In this document: piece by piece, positions 1 through 11,640 of the stretch | Layout: each line of letters starts with the position of its first letter | Numbering within the stretch: position 1 is the stretch's first letter | Assembly: GCA_036362985.1 (NCBI GenBank) | Contig: JAYGXS010000004.1 | Coordinates: forward strand, 35,372,455 to 35,436,454 | Direction: 5' to 3' | Length of the DNA: 64,000 nt | From: Ligula intestinalis | Taxonomy: Eukaryota > Platyhelminthes > Cestoda > Diphyllobothriidea > Diphyllobothriidae | Notes under the pieces: generated by a model | The model's input: only the letters and a program-made list of their open reading frames with translations | What the model was told of the DNA's origin: nothing | Database searches by the model: none | Made by a program: the position numbers and the translations under genes

Positions 1-574
1 AGTTTTAACAAAATTGGTTATTGATAAATTTAAACAACACATAAGTAGGGCCAAGAGCCCACAACTTCGAGCTATTCTCCAAGTTGCGTCCAGACGACCG
101 GATACAGGCAAGGGTGCTGGAGCCTGTTCCGGCGGAAATGCCTACCCATGCGTGGCACCATACTCTCCTCGATAAAAAAGCATTTTTTAAGACAACTATC
201 CGTAATAACGCGTGTTTTGACCTTGGCTATTCCAGTAAGTTTTTCCAGCTGATGGTCCATTTTGAGGGCCAAGTTCCATACATACACTTGTGAGAGTGAT
301 GAAGGCAAAGTCTTTCAGCAACTTAAGGTAGTTTTTGGTGACCTTACTTATTTCAGCGATTAGATCTACATACCAATTACGCTTTACTCTATAGTTTTAT
401 CTCATAGTTTTATTTGTTTTACTAATGTGCAAACTGTTACATCTTTTGTATCCTTCGGTTGCGGAACAATGATTTGGTGAATGCCGTGACTCTCATTTAT
501 TACCTGCAGGATGACAACCGCGGCTAGTTTGCACTGCTCATTTAGGTATTCTGCGCAGGCTCACCATATTTTAG
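1..574. other. Non-coding sequence upstream of first visible NADK exon
   Basis: No conserved coding sequence, RNA gene or repeat was recognised. The N-terminal exon or exons of the NAD kinase gene that starts within this window must lie here or, more likely, left of the window; I found no peptide like the region that precedes the kinase core in animal NADKs. Confidence 0.4.
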
Positions 575-707
575 TAGCCTTCAGAAAGTGGATTCTTTTT
601 TGCAACTGTCATGGACCTCAAATCCAAGTAATATACTTATAATTCACAAACGTGATGATCCGTCCGTTTTCGCTGGCCTAAAGACCATAGTCTATTACCT
701 TCTAAGA
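575..707 (+). CDS. NADK: NAD kinase, exon A (first visible exon)
   Basis: This exon encodes the first beta strand and helix of the NAD kinase N-terminal domain. The peptide reads LSWTSNPSNILIIHKRDD and then a helix ending YYLLR, matching the LTW-x-PxxVLVIKK region of animal NADKs. The donor AGA|GTACGT at 707/708 is strong and leaves phase 0, which joins in frame to the next exon at TAT. The 5' boundary is uncertain: AG acceptors end at 574, 577 and 584 and all are compatible with the frame; 575 follows the best pyrimidine tract. NADK phosphorylates NAD to NADP using ATP, mainly in the cytosol. The true start codon is not visible. Confidence 0.82.
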
Positions 708-1838
708 GTACGTCACTATTTGGTATTTTTCGAATTAATTACTTATCGCTGCTCTAGTATGAAAACTATTTAGTTTTCATACTAGAGCTGCTAGAAGGCT
801 GGAAGGATGTCATTGCCCTATAGGAAATAATAATAAAACTGGCATTTAACAAGCTTATTTATGCGTCAGGTAAATTGAATTGGCCGTACATTTGGTGTGC
901 ACCGAAATATAGTTTAAAAGTATGGAAGACATTCGATCACCCAGTAATAAAATTTTACAGGATGCAAGCTAGATTAAGTGAACTGTTTCGATTTCTCTTT
1001 CATCTTCTTTACATTTTGCTTTCTGTTCTTCAGCTTCTTAACCAATGAAATGACCTCTTATTTTTCCTTGAATGACAGATTGAAATAGCCAGCCGAATTC
1101 TAGTATGTTCTTCACATGCAGCCGCCTTACGACACAATATTTCCCGCATAGTACTACAGCTTCAATTTTCAAATTGTCCGTTAGTACGTCCGTCGCCATT
1201 TTTGTATGAATGCCATTCCGACTGTGCTCTGGGGTGAGGACCTGAATTCGCAATCCAACGTCATCGTTTTGCTATAGTTTCTTTACTTCCACTAGTTACT
1301 GCCTACTTTCTTAAATATTTCACCTCTGGAAGTACACTTACATGATTCGTTTCTCGCGCTCTATTCGTTTAGGTATTCTCGTCTGCACCTGCAATTTTAC
1401 AAGTTGAATGCGGTTGCCTGGTTCTCGTTATAGCCATCGACTTCATAACACCTAAGCGCTGTTGAACTATGCATGTACTGGGCTTTAATAATGTCTTAAA
1501 ATATAGAAGATAGGTAGGTGGATGGAATTGATAAATATCTCGGAGTATGATAGCTCGTTATCCAATGTGTCCTTTTACGAATCATTAGCTCGGCCGGCTA
1601 ACTTATTAAGGGCAAACTCAGTAGGGGTGGCGTTGATCGGGCTTATCTTGGGTGTCACCTAGTAGCAATACGTTTATCTAAATCGATCTTGGTGGGTATC
1701 TTCATTATAAGCAACTCAATAATTTCTTGTCATCGGAGTCACCAGGCGTTGCCGTTCGGATTTTGGCTAATTTAAATTTTTTTCTGTTTAGCTGCTTAAA
1801 TATGGGTAATGCTTGTGATTTTTTCCTCTTCCTGTCAG
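708..1838 (+). other. NADK intron A
   Basis: Intron of about 1.1 kb running from GTACGT to TTCCTGTCAG. It is AT-rich and I saw no element or RNA in it. Confidence 0.7.
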
Positions 1839-2189
1839 TATTATGATATCTGCGTCATGCTGGAAGAGTTCAGTTTACGCGAACTTCAAAAGGATGAGGA
1901 CTTCGAACGCATTGTTTGTAGTCACCTGAACAATCACCCGGTGACCGCACACCTCGACAGTAACACACACACATCGAAAACTGTCACATGCCCACTTTTT
2001 CGGCATCCACAGGATTCGGACTTGCATCTGATCCACGGCGACTTGTGGAAATCGGATGTTGGGTGGACAAACCCTAACAGTTGTCTCGTGGTCTTTGACT
2101 CCCAGCTCGCTAACAAACCTTGTCTGACAGATTTAGTCATCTGTCTAGGCGGTGATGGCACGCTTCTTCATGTGACCTCCATATTTCAG
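1839..2189 (+). CDS. NADK: NAD kinase, exon B with GGDG motif
   Basis: This exon starts at TAT after CTTCCTGTCAG and ends ATATTTCAG|GTTGTT, both phase 0, giving 117 codons. It begins YYDICVMLEEF, corresponding to the ENMIVYVEKKVLE segment of human NADK, and ends CLGGDGTLLHVTSIFQ. The GGDGT motif at 2148-2162 is the family signature: the glycine loop and the aspartate used to activate the 2'-hydroxyl of NAD. The middle, with several His, Thr and Ser residues, is variable in the family. No frameshift or stop interrupts the exon. Confidence 0.92.
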
Positions 2190-3961
2190 GTTGTTTTTCA
2201 AAGTTTATCAATGCTACTTTTTCATCTTGCACTGTTTTATTTGTGTGCGAATACTAGCCTAACATCCGGAAACTGCTGTAGTTAATTGTAAAGTAGACGG
2301 TAAATTACTTTCTGGAGTACACTAAAAAGGATTCTTTTCGCTCTACACATCGCGAAGGTGCTATGACTGTTTGAAAGAGTGGCTTTTTCGAGTCATTTGA
2401 AACGAATTTTTATCTTTCTAGTTAGCCACATGTGCGACATGCTTCTGTTTCGAGGTCTGCGTGAATTTCTGTCCATTTGACCGATATTATAGTGTGTTGG
2501 TTCTGCAGACTCATTGTCTAGGTGCTGATATTTTTTCTATATTGCCTCCTAATTTGGCCATTGGCGGTAATCCTACGCACAAATGGGTTAGGAAATACAT
2601 ATATGCGCAGCCAAATCTTGCACTGAAAAGTTGAGTTTATCTTCCTTATTCCTTGTTCCTGAAATTTTACAGGTCAAACTACGAGAATTTAAGACCAGGT
2701 TATATGAATATTAGGCAGCACTCCGGAAAGCAGTTCCCTTATGATTTGTGGTAATCCAAAATTTGAAACAACAATATACATTACTGATACGTCGGCAGTC
2801 GGACAAATCACCATGAAAGCCACGCACCGGGTTAACTAGTTGAGCTTGCGCTTCGTGATAAAGATAAAAAAATTGAAACCCGGCCGCAGAATTGACGGCC
2901 ATCGGGAAGTTTGATACAGCTAGCCACGCCGTCACGAGTTTTAGCTACTTGATTTATTCACCATCCAAAAAGTTTGCTATTTTAGTCTGTATATGTCCAA
3001 ACAGAGCCTGGGTCCATAAGTACAGCTGGATAAATAACTTCTGTAGATCGGCCTTTATCTTCTGCAGCTAAAAAATCGGTGGAAAATCTTTTCTTTTGGG
3101 CACATTGACGTAAAAGCTAACCGTATTACGCCTTTAATCTTACTAAAGTTGTACATAAGTTAGTCGAAAAATATCAAATACAGAGGCGCACAAAAGAACA
3201 ACTACCTGACTGGTCCGTAGTTTGTTCTTTAAGTTGGTTTTCGCCGTGGAGGCTATAGTTACGGGGATATTGAAGGCTTTTCCGGATATGATGGGCAAAG
3301 TGTTCGGGTCCGAAGATTTCTGACGTGGTCAATCCCTAAGCGCACCAAAGATGTCCTTAGTGTCTGTTGCGTTGCCGCAGACTAAAGCACTTATCTTACC
3401 TTCTCTGATGTTTTTAATTTGCACATCCACGATATGGAACTGCTTGTTGAATTGGATGGCGATTAAGATTGCGTTCAATTATGTCTGGTTGACCCGCGCT
3501 TCGCTTTTTTACCTAGGGCGAATGTAAACTAGATGCATACGACCTAAAATATTGGAAAGTACGGGCCATAGGCCAGTTGCTCGAGTATTTGCAGAAAATT
3601 CTCAGGCATAAGTGCTGTGAGGGTTGGTTCCACCAGCGTACTATTCTCTTACTGATAAACCTGGCCGTCGAAGGTGAATAAGGTGTTCGGGCGTAGCTGC
3701 AGGAGCTCGATGAAGTGAACTGATCCACATATTTTGCCAACGCCCGAATAAGGTCGTTGGTAGTGGTGGTAGCGAAGCCGTGTAGTTTACCGTAGAATAG
3801 CGAACTTATCTTGAGTTATAAAATCTACTATGCCGCCTACTTTTAAATACGAGCACAAACTTCGCAGTCTTATATAAACATCCTCCGTTCTCGTCTTGAA
3901 GTCTACTGTTTTCATTTGATAGAAATTTGTATTCAGTGACTATGTGCTTAAGTGGCGACTC

Positions 3962-4040
3962 ACGACCTCTAGTCAATGTCTAACGCCCTAATCATTGGGC
4001 CACGAACTCGTCTTGCCGGTTTGGGTCGGAATTTATTGAC
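3962..4040 (-). repeat. tRNA-derived SINE fragment
   Basis: On the minus strand this carries the same tRNA-like head as the fuller copies at 23.3, 31.0 and 46.3 kb: the GGCCCAAT box-A-like part, the AGAC anticodon-arm region, and the preceding CCGGCAAGAC leader. The tail is missing, so it is a 5' fragment. It is a transposed copy and not a working tRNA gene, since no acceptor stem can be closed. Confidence 0.5.
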
Positions 4041-4439
4041 TTTTGTTGGTGAAAGTTCACTGACTGCTAACACGAAAAATATGACAGATCTGACCAACGG
4101 CCAACTGGAAATTTCACGCCATGGAACTCCCGGCCCCGTTAAAGAGTTTCTCCACATTCCAGTTTACAAGCAAGCGAAAAAGAAACCGATGTTACATGGA
4201 CCCGATCAGCAAGGGGAAACGCCACGTTTTGTGGCCCTGTATGTGCTCGTCTATCCGTGGTCCATTACACCGAACTTGGAGCCCATTTGTTCTACTAAGC
4301 CAGCCATCGCGATTTATCCCACAATAACTGCTTGGCGAAGAGAGAATGACCCAACTACGGTTCGATGATGCTGTTGACCTGCTGGTTTGGTCTCACCTGT
4401 GAAAACTCTCTGCTTGGTATGTATTACTACGTCCGTGTT

Positions 4440-4880
4440 TTTCCCCCTAAACGGGCCGTTTGGTATATGCGTTGGACCAACACGGGTGGCCAGGTCAATG
4501 TGTGGCGGGCGTTATTCGGGTTGTACTCCCATGGCAAATTCGGAACATGGGAGGTGAGGGGGTGTTGGTTGCACGTGTAGGTGCAGGCTTAAGCCACAGC
4601 CACACGTGGCCCTCAGGATGCCCCCGCTCTGCGGAGCCTCCGTTAGGCATGCGTACGCCCGACCCCGCGTCCGTTCTTATTGACTGTGTCTTGACACGGG
4701 GCACAGGTGGGCCAGGGGAAGAGAAAATGTGGTAGATGCAGCGCAAATCTTCTATCACTTTAAATTAAGCCACACGTAAGTCACCGTTCCTGCACCACTA
4801 CGCTGTGCAGCACACGATGGACATAGTCGGAAACGCTGGTCGAAATGTCGTGTGTCTGTGTTTCCGGTCACACGCTTGTT
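4440..4880 (+). repeat. Dispersed repeat DR1, copy 1
   Basis: It is homologous along its length, in the same orientation, to 9.30-9.73 kb. Shared landmarks in order are the TTGGACCAACACGG start, GGCGTTATTCG, GTTGGTnGCACGTGTAG, TTGACACGGGGCACAGG, and TAAGTCACCG near the end. Inverted or partial relatives occur at 28.0, 41.0, 47.5, 50.9, 52.0 and 54.7 kb. It has no coding capacity, so it is probably a non-autonomous element of unknown class. Confidence 0.65.
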
Positions 4881-5033
4881 CTGAGTAGGGCTGGCTGAGG
4901 AAGGTAGCACTTAGCCTGAAACAGCTGCCTTACCTTTGTTTGTTTCATGCCCCGCTTTGGAGGTTCATATCTTCAAAGATTCGCTCCTTTTAAGACTGCT
5001 TAGCCAGCTTTCATGTTTTTTCTCCTTTTCTAG

Positions 5034-5136
5034 AACGCTGTTCCACCTATTCTATCCTTCTACATGGGCAGCCTTGGTTTCCTGACTCCCTTCAACTTTG
5101 AGCAATTCCCGCAGATTATCAGGAAAATTCTCCTTG
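5034..5136 (+). CDS. NADK: NAD kinase, exon C
   Basis: The acceptor is TCCTTTTCTAG and the donor is CTTG|GTAAGC. The peptide NAVPPILSFYMGSLGFLTPF continues to about 34 residues and matches the GSVPPVMAFHLGSLGFLTPF segment of animal NADK, part of the ATP/NAD-binding core. It enters at phase 0 directly after the Gln codon of exon B and leaves at phase 1, which is completed as Glu by the AG that begins exon D. It is intact. Confidence 0.93.
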
Positions 5137-5224
5137 GTAAGCATCCCCTACGTGCCTATGTATTTGTCTTCCCCACTCATTGTACAACTTCATAGGAAAT
5201 AGCATTAGAATTGTACTCAAATAA

Positions 5225-5800
5225 CTTCCAGTTTATATTTAATGGCCAATTTTATAGAAAAATCGAAGGAATTGAAATGTGACATCCAATTAGTCCGGCC
5301 TTTACTGAAATCTTTATAGGTCATCTAGAAGAAAAATTATCTTCAAAATTGAGTATGATAACACTTTACAGAAGATATGGGAATGATGTCTTCGTGATTT
5401 TTGATGAAATTAAGGTAGCTGAAGATGAGCTTTCTACAATGAATAAACTGTACCCTACGATCAACTTCACAATGTAAAAGAAACAGGACAACCAACTGTC
5501 CTTCCTAGGAATTCACATTTTTAGACAAGAAAATGGCTGCATAACACGGACCCTTTTCTATTTGCTGCATGGAACCATCGATTGTCTAGATCGTTTTCTT
5601 CAATACAACTTTACTAAGGCGTGGATATTCCGCACGTTTCATCCAAGGGTATAGCAAGTCCCTACGGTCAGAATTGTCAGAATATTCAGTTCTGAAGGAA
5701 CTTGTTTTTATAACTTTACCCTTTAATAGTGACAACATTGTAAATATTATCAAACGAACTTTGTGATGTACTTTTAATTTTTAAAAGTCCAAGCTTTAAA
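5225..5800 (+). mobile_element. Penelope-like element, reverse-transcriptase relic
   Basis: The translation reads FTEIFIGHLEEKLSSKL, then an RRYGNDVFVIFDEIKVAE stretch, and after a stop DNQLSFLGIHIFRQENG. A second frame then gives ELVFITLPFNSDNIVNII. These follow the order of a Penelope-like RT: GSPLGPxFA-IFM, YVDD, FLDxxIxR and the region before the endonuclease. The catalytic YVDD is altered to YGND, and stops plus frame changes show it is dead. It lies in sense orientation in the NADK intron. No endonuclease domain or terminal repeat follows, so both ends are truncated. Confidence 0.8.
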
Positions 5801-5832
5801 CGGGATGTTTTTGCTTCTTTAAAAGTTCAGTA

Positions 5833-6162
5833 CAGTAGTCGACGGTTATTAAGTCCACGGTTAGTAGACCCATCCGCGTATTAAGCCCAAATCAGCTTGG
5901 CACGGAATTTTACATAGCGAAATCCGCTGGCTAATAAACGTGTCGCAAATAATTTATGTTTTTGTTATTACGTAAAATGCACAGAAACAGCATTCTTTTC
6001 TTGTACATAACCAAGCTCTCTACATAATACCGTACGTATGCAATGTATAGTGCCTATCCTGCGTTTGCTAATCAAAAACTAGGACTCCGATTAGTGCACC
6101 CGCCGCTTATTAAGGCCAATTTGGTTTGGGCCCGAGGTGGGCTTAATAGCCGGCGACTACTG
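5833..6162. mobile_element. TA-flanked MITE (Tc1/mariner-type)
   Basis: The element begins CAGTAGTCGACGGTTATTAAG and ends with the inverted form CTTAATAGCCGGCGACTACTG. The terminal inverted repeats run about 25 nt with only a few mismatches. TA sits immediately outside each end (5831-5832 and 6163-6164), the target-site duplication of Tc1/mariner/pogo transposons. It is 330 bp with no open frame, so it is non-autonomous. Confidence 0.85.
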
Positions 6163-6529
6163 TATTTCCGTGTATGATGGGCTCTTTTATATGATAAAAA
6201 TTACTGAATTTGATCGGTTTGCGTAGTTCGTATAGGGAATTAGATGATAACTTTAAGGTTCCTATGGAAAAGCAACATAGACTGCAAGGCATAGAACTGT
6301 GTTGTGATACTGACGACAGTGCCCATGGATGCCAGCTTGCATGTATAGGAGCGAATATTTATGTTTTTGAAAGTACAGATTGATATTATGCAGCGACAGA
6401 TTGTAGCTGGTAAGCAGTTGCACATTTTTTTGCTCCAATAAACTCTGCATTACTTGTTTCTTTGAAATTTATGCCTCAAAAAATGCTTCAAGGATGAGGC
6501 GTGGTAGCTTTCCCTCGTTAAATTCATCC

Positions 6530-6630
6530 ATACGGATTGGCTTACACAGAACGTAATCGCAACCCCAAATTTAACTTTAAGCCTAACCCAAACCGTAATC
6601 TCATTCCTATTTTCCCTGGATCTTGGTTCC
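6530..6630 (-). repeat. Degenerate TTAGGG-like patch
   Basis: The plus strand reads as loosely repeated CCTAACCC/TAACTTTAAGCC units, that is TTAGGG-like on the minus strand. Similar patches occur at 32.9-33.06 and 48.94-49.13 kb, each near an AATATTT motif, so they look like copies of one dispersed repeat and not like true interstitial telomeric sequence. Confidence 0.4.
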
Positions 6631-8849
6631 ACGTTAATGGGAGTCTTCTCAGGAGCATATAAGCATTTCAAATCCATAATTGGCCTGTTGTCTTATTTTG
6701 CTTGCCTTTGGGTAAAAAAGCTTGTTTAGATTCATCAGGTCTACGTTATATTCGTTACCTAAACACCTTTTTACAAATTAAGGCCAACTGCAGGTGAAAG
6801 AGTTTGCTGTAGCATGCGCGCCTAAGGTTTTTGTGAGGACGTGACCCAAGATCATGCAGCCTAACCCCCTAACCGTATACGCTGATGTTTGTATGGCGTT
6901 CGTTTAGACTAATTAGGGCGATTAGTGAATGCTTTTTGCTTTGACGTAAACAAAACCCTCAACAAATCAAAAATAAAGACAAAACATAGCTGGAACGGGT
7001 AGACTTCGGAGGTGTCTGCGCTATTTAACCCTGTGACGTGTCTCAGTTTCACATCTGTTGAACGGGGTACTTTGACTGTTGCCAGTTTGTGGTGTTGGCT
7101 ACTAAATACTGAACTACGAATTTCCCGCCCGTCCATATCTGTTCATCTAAGCTGGGTTGATCGCTGGATTGGATGTTTGACTAATTTTAGAGCACGTGCC
7201 GACAGTAGATTATCTAACTTATGCAAAATGCCGAAAGTTGAGAAAGTTTGGTAATTACTCACAAATTGGTACTTACGTATATACCAAAACTTTGAAATAT
7301 TGATGAACAACCTCCAGCAAACGCAAAACTTGAAAAAAGTACAGGGAGTACCGTTATTTTGATTAGAAAGGCTAATTTTTTTATTTAAAAAACTCCTCAA
7401 ATTCCGAAAACGCAAAAAACCGCTGCAACTATGACCAATAAATGCAGATGTAATTGGCAGGTAAAATTGTAAACACTCCATTTTAAAGTGAACTTCCCCT
7501 TAATCAAATTTATTTATAGGCATTTGGACTACTGGATTACAATTAGTTTCAGATCGTCCTTAAAATTCCAGCGAATGCTTCGCGTTTTCACCTGTTTTCA
7601 AGCTTTTTCCATATATTTACATCGTGTTCTGTCTGCTTATCAAAACCCTAAAAGTGAGGTATTTCTTAAAATCATTTACCGAAGAAGTTGCTTTTTGGAT
7701 GTTATTTCTTATGAACATGGCCGTTTGGGAAGTTAACTATTCAGTGGAGCTCCTGTACCATATTAGTCTACCCTTCTGGTCCTTAACCATTATCACTGAT
7801 AGAAGGGACTTCGTTTTTATGTCCGAAGTCGGTCTTCCATTCCTGTGCTAGGATGCACTAGCAAACGGATTAGCATCCCCGGGCTTAATCCAACCAAAAT
7901 GCGTTAGTAGATGACAGTGCTAACAAAATCCACGCCCAAAAAGTGTTTAGAGGAGGTCGTCGAAACTCTTCTCAGCCCAGACTTTAATTGCCCACCACTT
8001 AGCCGTCTCCAAGCGGAGGATATCGCATAATTACTACGTCAAAATATTCTTATGGGGAGTTCGAACGAAGCCCAGTGGGAAATGGGCGTGGGAACAGCAA
8101 ACAGTGATGCTGAACAGGACATTTCCACGTCCCACACGCGTAATGGTACTTGCAGTCACATAAAAATCTCGTGAGATAGTAACTGAAAGTCTGAAATGGG
8201 TTTGCGTTTAAGAAGGATGACTTACGTGTGGTTGCGATAATGCTTATTGTGCACTTAAATCCCAAACTATTTCAGTCATGCAGGTATACCAGTCTTTGAA
8301 CGCCCGCAAAAAATCAAAATATGTAAAAACGACAACTTTATTAGGGTAAAAGTTAAATTTAGGGTCCACTCCAACACGCGAAAACCTCAGTTGGTCATAA
8401 GGGCTAGATAGATGCGGCATATCAGAAGAAAGAACAAAATATTAAAAAAGTAAAGCGTTTGAAAATAAAAAAACATAGTAGGAATAACTGCTTAAATAAC
8501 CAAATACTTGCGCGCGATATTTAAAATGGGAAATACAGCCAATAGGAAACAAGAATGCCCAATTGGATGCGATCGTCGCTTATATAATCTCCATCCCCCT
8601 ATATCCTCTCTACATAAATTCTATTGAGATGCTATAAAATTGATATACAGATAGCTCCTAAGCCAGAAAGCAGCCACCTGTCACCAAAAGGGGAAACAAA
8701 ATGAACCAAGAATAAACTAAACGAGAAACTACAGCATACAAGAACTAAACTCAAGCTAAGGCCGTTTCGACAAATCATGCGTACTGCTACGAATTAAGTA
8801 GACACTTATGCGAATAATAAGCTCTAGTGGATCCTAAATTTAGCTGTCA

Positions 8850-9010
8850 TGCTTGAGTAGTATGCATTTTGCCATCGATTTTCTGTGTCCTTATAAATTC
8901 ATACATATTTCTCAGGATACATACATAAAATCGTCGTTTCATGTACTCTTCCCCAAATTCTATTTTCGAATGAGGATGAATATCTGTTTGAGAAAGTTGC
9001 ATATTTTTAG
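8850..9010 (+). repeat. AT-rich dispersed repeat (TATGCATTTT family)
   Basis: It shares the start AGTATGCATTTT, a TTTTCTGTG segment and an A/T-rich continuation with copies near 12.99, 23.66 and 25.18 kb. No coding sequence or terminal structure was seen. The long open frame over it is probably a by-product of its composition. Confidence 0.4.
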
Positions 9011-9299
9011 GTCTCAAAGCCCATGGAATGTTCCTTCAAATAACGTCCTATCTGTCCGTTATGAAGTCTGCAACACATTCCACATTAATTGCAAGATTTT
9101 ACTAACCCTATGCAGTGTTTTATTAATGGCATGGGAGAATCTATACTTTTTTCGCGTATATCGTCAGATGTGTACTTATTTTAGAACTGGTTCCTTGACG
9201 ATCATTACTATTTCGACTAGCCAACCATATCTCGAAATTGGAATTACTTCGCTGATCGTGGACACCTGTTAGTGGTGTAATGTATTGTCATCGTGGTGC

Positions 9300-9730
9300 T
9301 CCTTAAACGGATCTTGTGGTAAATGGGCTGGACCAACATGGGTACCAGATCACGCCATAGCAGGCGTTATTCGAGTTGCATTCGCCTAACAAACTTCGAG
9401 CATTGGTTGGGGGGAGGTGGGCATAGGGGCGTTGGTGCCACGTGTAGTCACAGGATCAGTCACCAACCACCTTTGGCGTTTAGAACACTCGCTGTCGGTG
9501 GGATCTGAATCACACGTGGCAGCTCCGGTCTCTTGTACCGAATCCCGCACCCAGTCTTCTTGAGTGGCTTGACATGGGGCACAGGCGGGTAAGGGGAGAG
9601 CGAGTGTTGTAGGTGCAACGCAAGTATTCTATTTTTTTTAACTAATTCACGTATAAGTCACCGCTTTTGCACCATCACGCTGCAGAGCACATGGTGAACC
9701 TTGTCGGAATCGATGGTCGAACTGTAGTGT
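9300..9730 (+). repeat. Dispersed repeat DR1, copy 2
   Basis: Same-orientation copy of the 4.44-kb repeat, with the landmarks TGGACCAACATGG, GGCGTTATTCGAG, TTGGTGCCACGTGTAG, TTGACATGGGGCACAGG and TAAGTCACCG in the same order. Both copies are inside NADK introns and are clearly diverged. Confidence 0.65.
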
Positions 9731-10211
9731 GGCCCTCGTACCCAATGGTAATGTTAAAAAGTCTACTTTTGAACTTTTACTTTTCGATAGCAGTTGTGAG
9801 TTTCGTTTACTCCATCCGTAAAACGCCCCTATTACCGCCATTCCTGTTTTACAGCAGTCCATAATGGGAATCGGATTCTAAAATATGTGATTAACACTTT
9901 TGCCCTCGACGGGGTTTATTATCATGGGCCGGGGTTTATTCCGTCTGGAGTATCTAACCAATGCCTTTGGTTTTCATCCTTTCGCCTTGTTTACAGCTCA
10001 TGTTATCTAGTATTTCAAATTGTTCGCTTGCATTTTAATTCCTTTTATTTATATAAACAATCTAATTGAATAAATTTACCCTTTGTACTGGCAACATCTG
10101 TCAGTCTCGTTTGCCCGCCTGTGTCACAAGAGTCCTTAACTAACGTTTTCTGAGTGAGTCCAAATACCCCATAGTCAACCACTTACCTGCGGTTTCAACT
10201 TCTACTTTAAG

Positions 10212-10336
10212 AGGGTGGTCCCTGCATGCTGCGTTCACGGCTCTGTTGTCGTGTAATTCGTCGGTCGACCTCGGATTCCAACTCCCACAGCGGCAGTGAG
10301 GAGAGCTCACAGCAAATCAGTTTGACCTCCTACCAT
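10212..10336 (+). CDS. NADK: NAD kinase, exon D
   Basis: This exon runs from CTACTTTAAG|AGGGTGG to TACCAT|GTAAGT. With the G from exon C it reads EGGPCMLRSRLCCRVIRRS, then a Ser-rich stretch ending SLTSYH. LRSRL is the conserved strand of the NADK core and the Ser-rich stretch replaces the variable loop before VLNE. It enters at phase 1 and leaves at phase 0. It was found by splice signals and similarity, since it is too short to stand out as an open frame. Confidence 0.9.
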
Positions 10337-10599
10337 GTAAGTTATTCACCTGCGCGGACCTTTGTCCTTCTTCACTCACTTCACTTCAATAATAGAATTT
10401 AACAGTAAAGGGCTTTCGGAGCCTCAACTTTAGTCAACGAATAAAAATAACAAGGCCAACTGTGTGGTAACCTATTCACTTGTATTTTGATTTCGACATT
10501 GTATTACTTAGGTCATCTACTGTTCTTTTTGCTTTTCTGTTTTTGGAAAATCGAGCTGTACCTATCATTTCGCCGTAATCATAATCTTTTACTTTTCAG

Positions 10600-10699
10600 G
10601 TTCTCAATGAAGTAACCTTTTCCCGTGGTAATTGCCCCTTCCTCTCCAATCTTATCCTCAAAGTAGATGGCAAGGAAGTTACCTCCATTCAAGGCGATG
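10600..10699 (+). CDS. NADK: NAD kinase, exon E with NE motif
   Basis: This exon runs from ACTTTTCAG|GTTCTC to GGCGATG|GTAATTG. The peptide begins VLNEVTFSRGNCPFLSNL and ends VTSIQGDG. The LNE motif (10603-10611) is the conserved Asn-Glu pair that contacts substrate, and IQGDG leads into the PTGST loop of the next exon. It enters at phase 0 and leaves at phase 1. Confidence 0.93.
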
Positions 10700-11109
10700 G
10701 TAATTGTTTGCTTGTTTATACTCCGCTACCATCACTAACATCTTTACCATCATCTGAATGGCGATACCTTTTGCAGGATCATGCGCCTCTTTTATTCACA
10801 ACTTGTTGAGACTGAACACAGCGGGCAGAACAGTCCTGAAAGAACGAAGCTTACTTGTTGGTGTGGACTGCGGGTATTCGGATGGGGTTTATAAGTCAAG
10901 CGGCCTTTGGCAAAGATAATGTGTAAAGTAAACAGGCTTTTGGGTTTGTTGGAGAAGCTATTGTGCCGCAAGTGGCTCATGCATAAATGTACATTAGTTT
11001 TGCAACTTGGTTATCAATGACAAGTTAAGTTACCAAGACCTATCGCTGTTACCGGAATCTATATAGTCACTGAAGAGGATGCAATCACCGGAACAAGAGT
11101 TTTATTTGC

Positions 11110-11640
11110 CGCAAAAGGTGACAACCGCGTGAGCTGCGAGCTGCTGGAGTCATGGTTCTCAGGCTCCCAATCCATCAACAAGAGCAACGACTTGGCGTTC
11201 CCATACGGTGTACTGAGAAATTTCCTGAGTAAGAGAATCAGTCACGTGGGAAGGGCCGGGCTTAAAAACAACTGGCGACAGCGGGCATAATTGCCACGCC
11301 ACTATCAAGCCCGCATCTGACGCTGAAAAGGCAATTGTGGCAATTATTGAGTCGAACTCAGAGTATCAAGCCAGTACCACATCAATTAAGATCCAAGTGG
11401 TGGCTAAAGAAGTGAATAATTATCACACACATGCGGATGACCACCATGAGCTGTAAATATTGCAACCTGTGCATGTCTCAACCTTATCTGCGCATGACCA
11501 TGACTATGTTACCATCACCTATGATTAAGGATTCCCGGCGGAATCAGAAACGTCAGGCATCTTGTTCCAGTGATCGTATCCTTTTATTCTGAACTGCTTC
11601 CTGGGACTCGCATATTCTCCACTATTGACGATAGTCATTG
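11110..11640 (+). mobile_element. Penelope-like element 3' end with hammerhead-like terminal repeat
   Basis: GDNRVSCELLESWFSGSQSI is followed by NKSNDLA and then YGVLR, matching the C-terminal part of the GIY-YIG endonuclease in Penelope-like elements and closely resembling the 24.6-kb copy. About 300 nt downstream is the terminal-repeat motif: a box-I relic (CTATGA, 11519), hairpin GATTC-CCGGCG-GAATC (11530-11545), GAAAC (11547-11551), GUC and an ACTGCTTCCTGGGACTCGCA tail. The reverse transcriptase and the endonuclease start are missing. It lies in the NADK intron before exon F. Confidence 0.75.

Larger units (their letters stand above)
2190..5033 (+). other. NADK intron B
   Basis: Intron of about 2.8 kb. 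It contains a fragment of a tRNA-derived SINE (about 3.96-4.04 kb) and a copy of dispersed repeat DR1 (about 4.44-4.88 kb), listed separately. Short open frames near 3.5 kb (- strand) and 4.0-4.4 kb (+ strand) look like chance frames; I could not assign 2.2-3.9 kb to anything. Confidence 0.6.
5137..10211 (+). other. NADK intron C
   Basis: A 5-kb intron holding, in order, a Penelope reverse-transcriptase relic, a TA-flanked MITE and a DR1 copy, each listed separately. The rest (about 6.2-9.3 kb) is AT-rich with no recognised feature except a CCTAACCC-like patch near 6.55 kb and an AT-rich dispersed repeat near 8.85 kb. Confidence 0.65.

Noticed and set aside
3976..4368. 130-codon plus-strand frame in NADK intron B
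   Set aside because: It runs over the reverse of a tRNA-derived SINE and has no family similarity.
8853..9272. 139-codon plus-strand frame
   Set aside because: AT-rich, starts in a dispersed repeat, no domain, and lies within an NADK intron.
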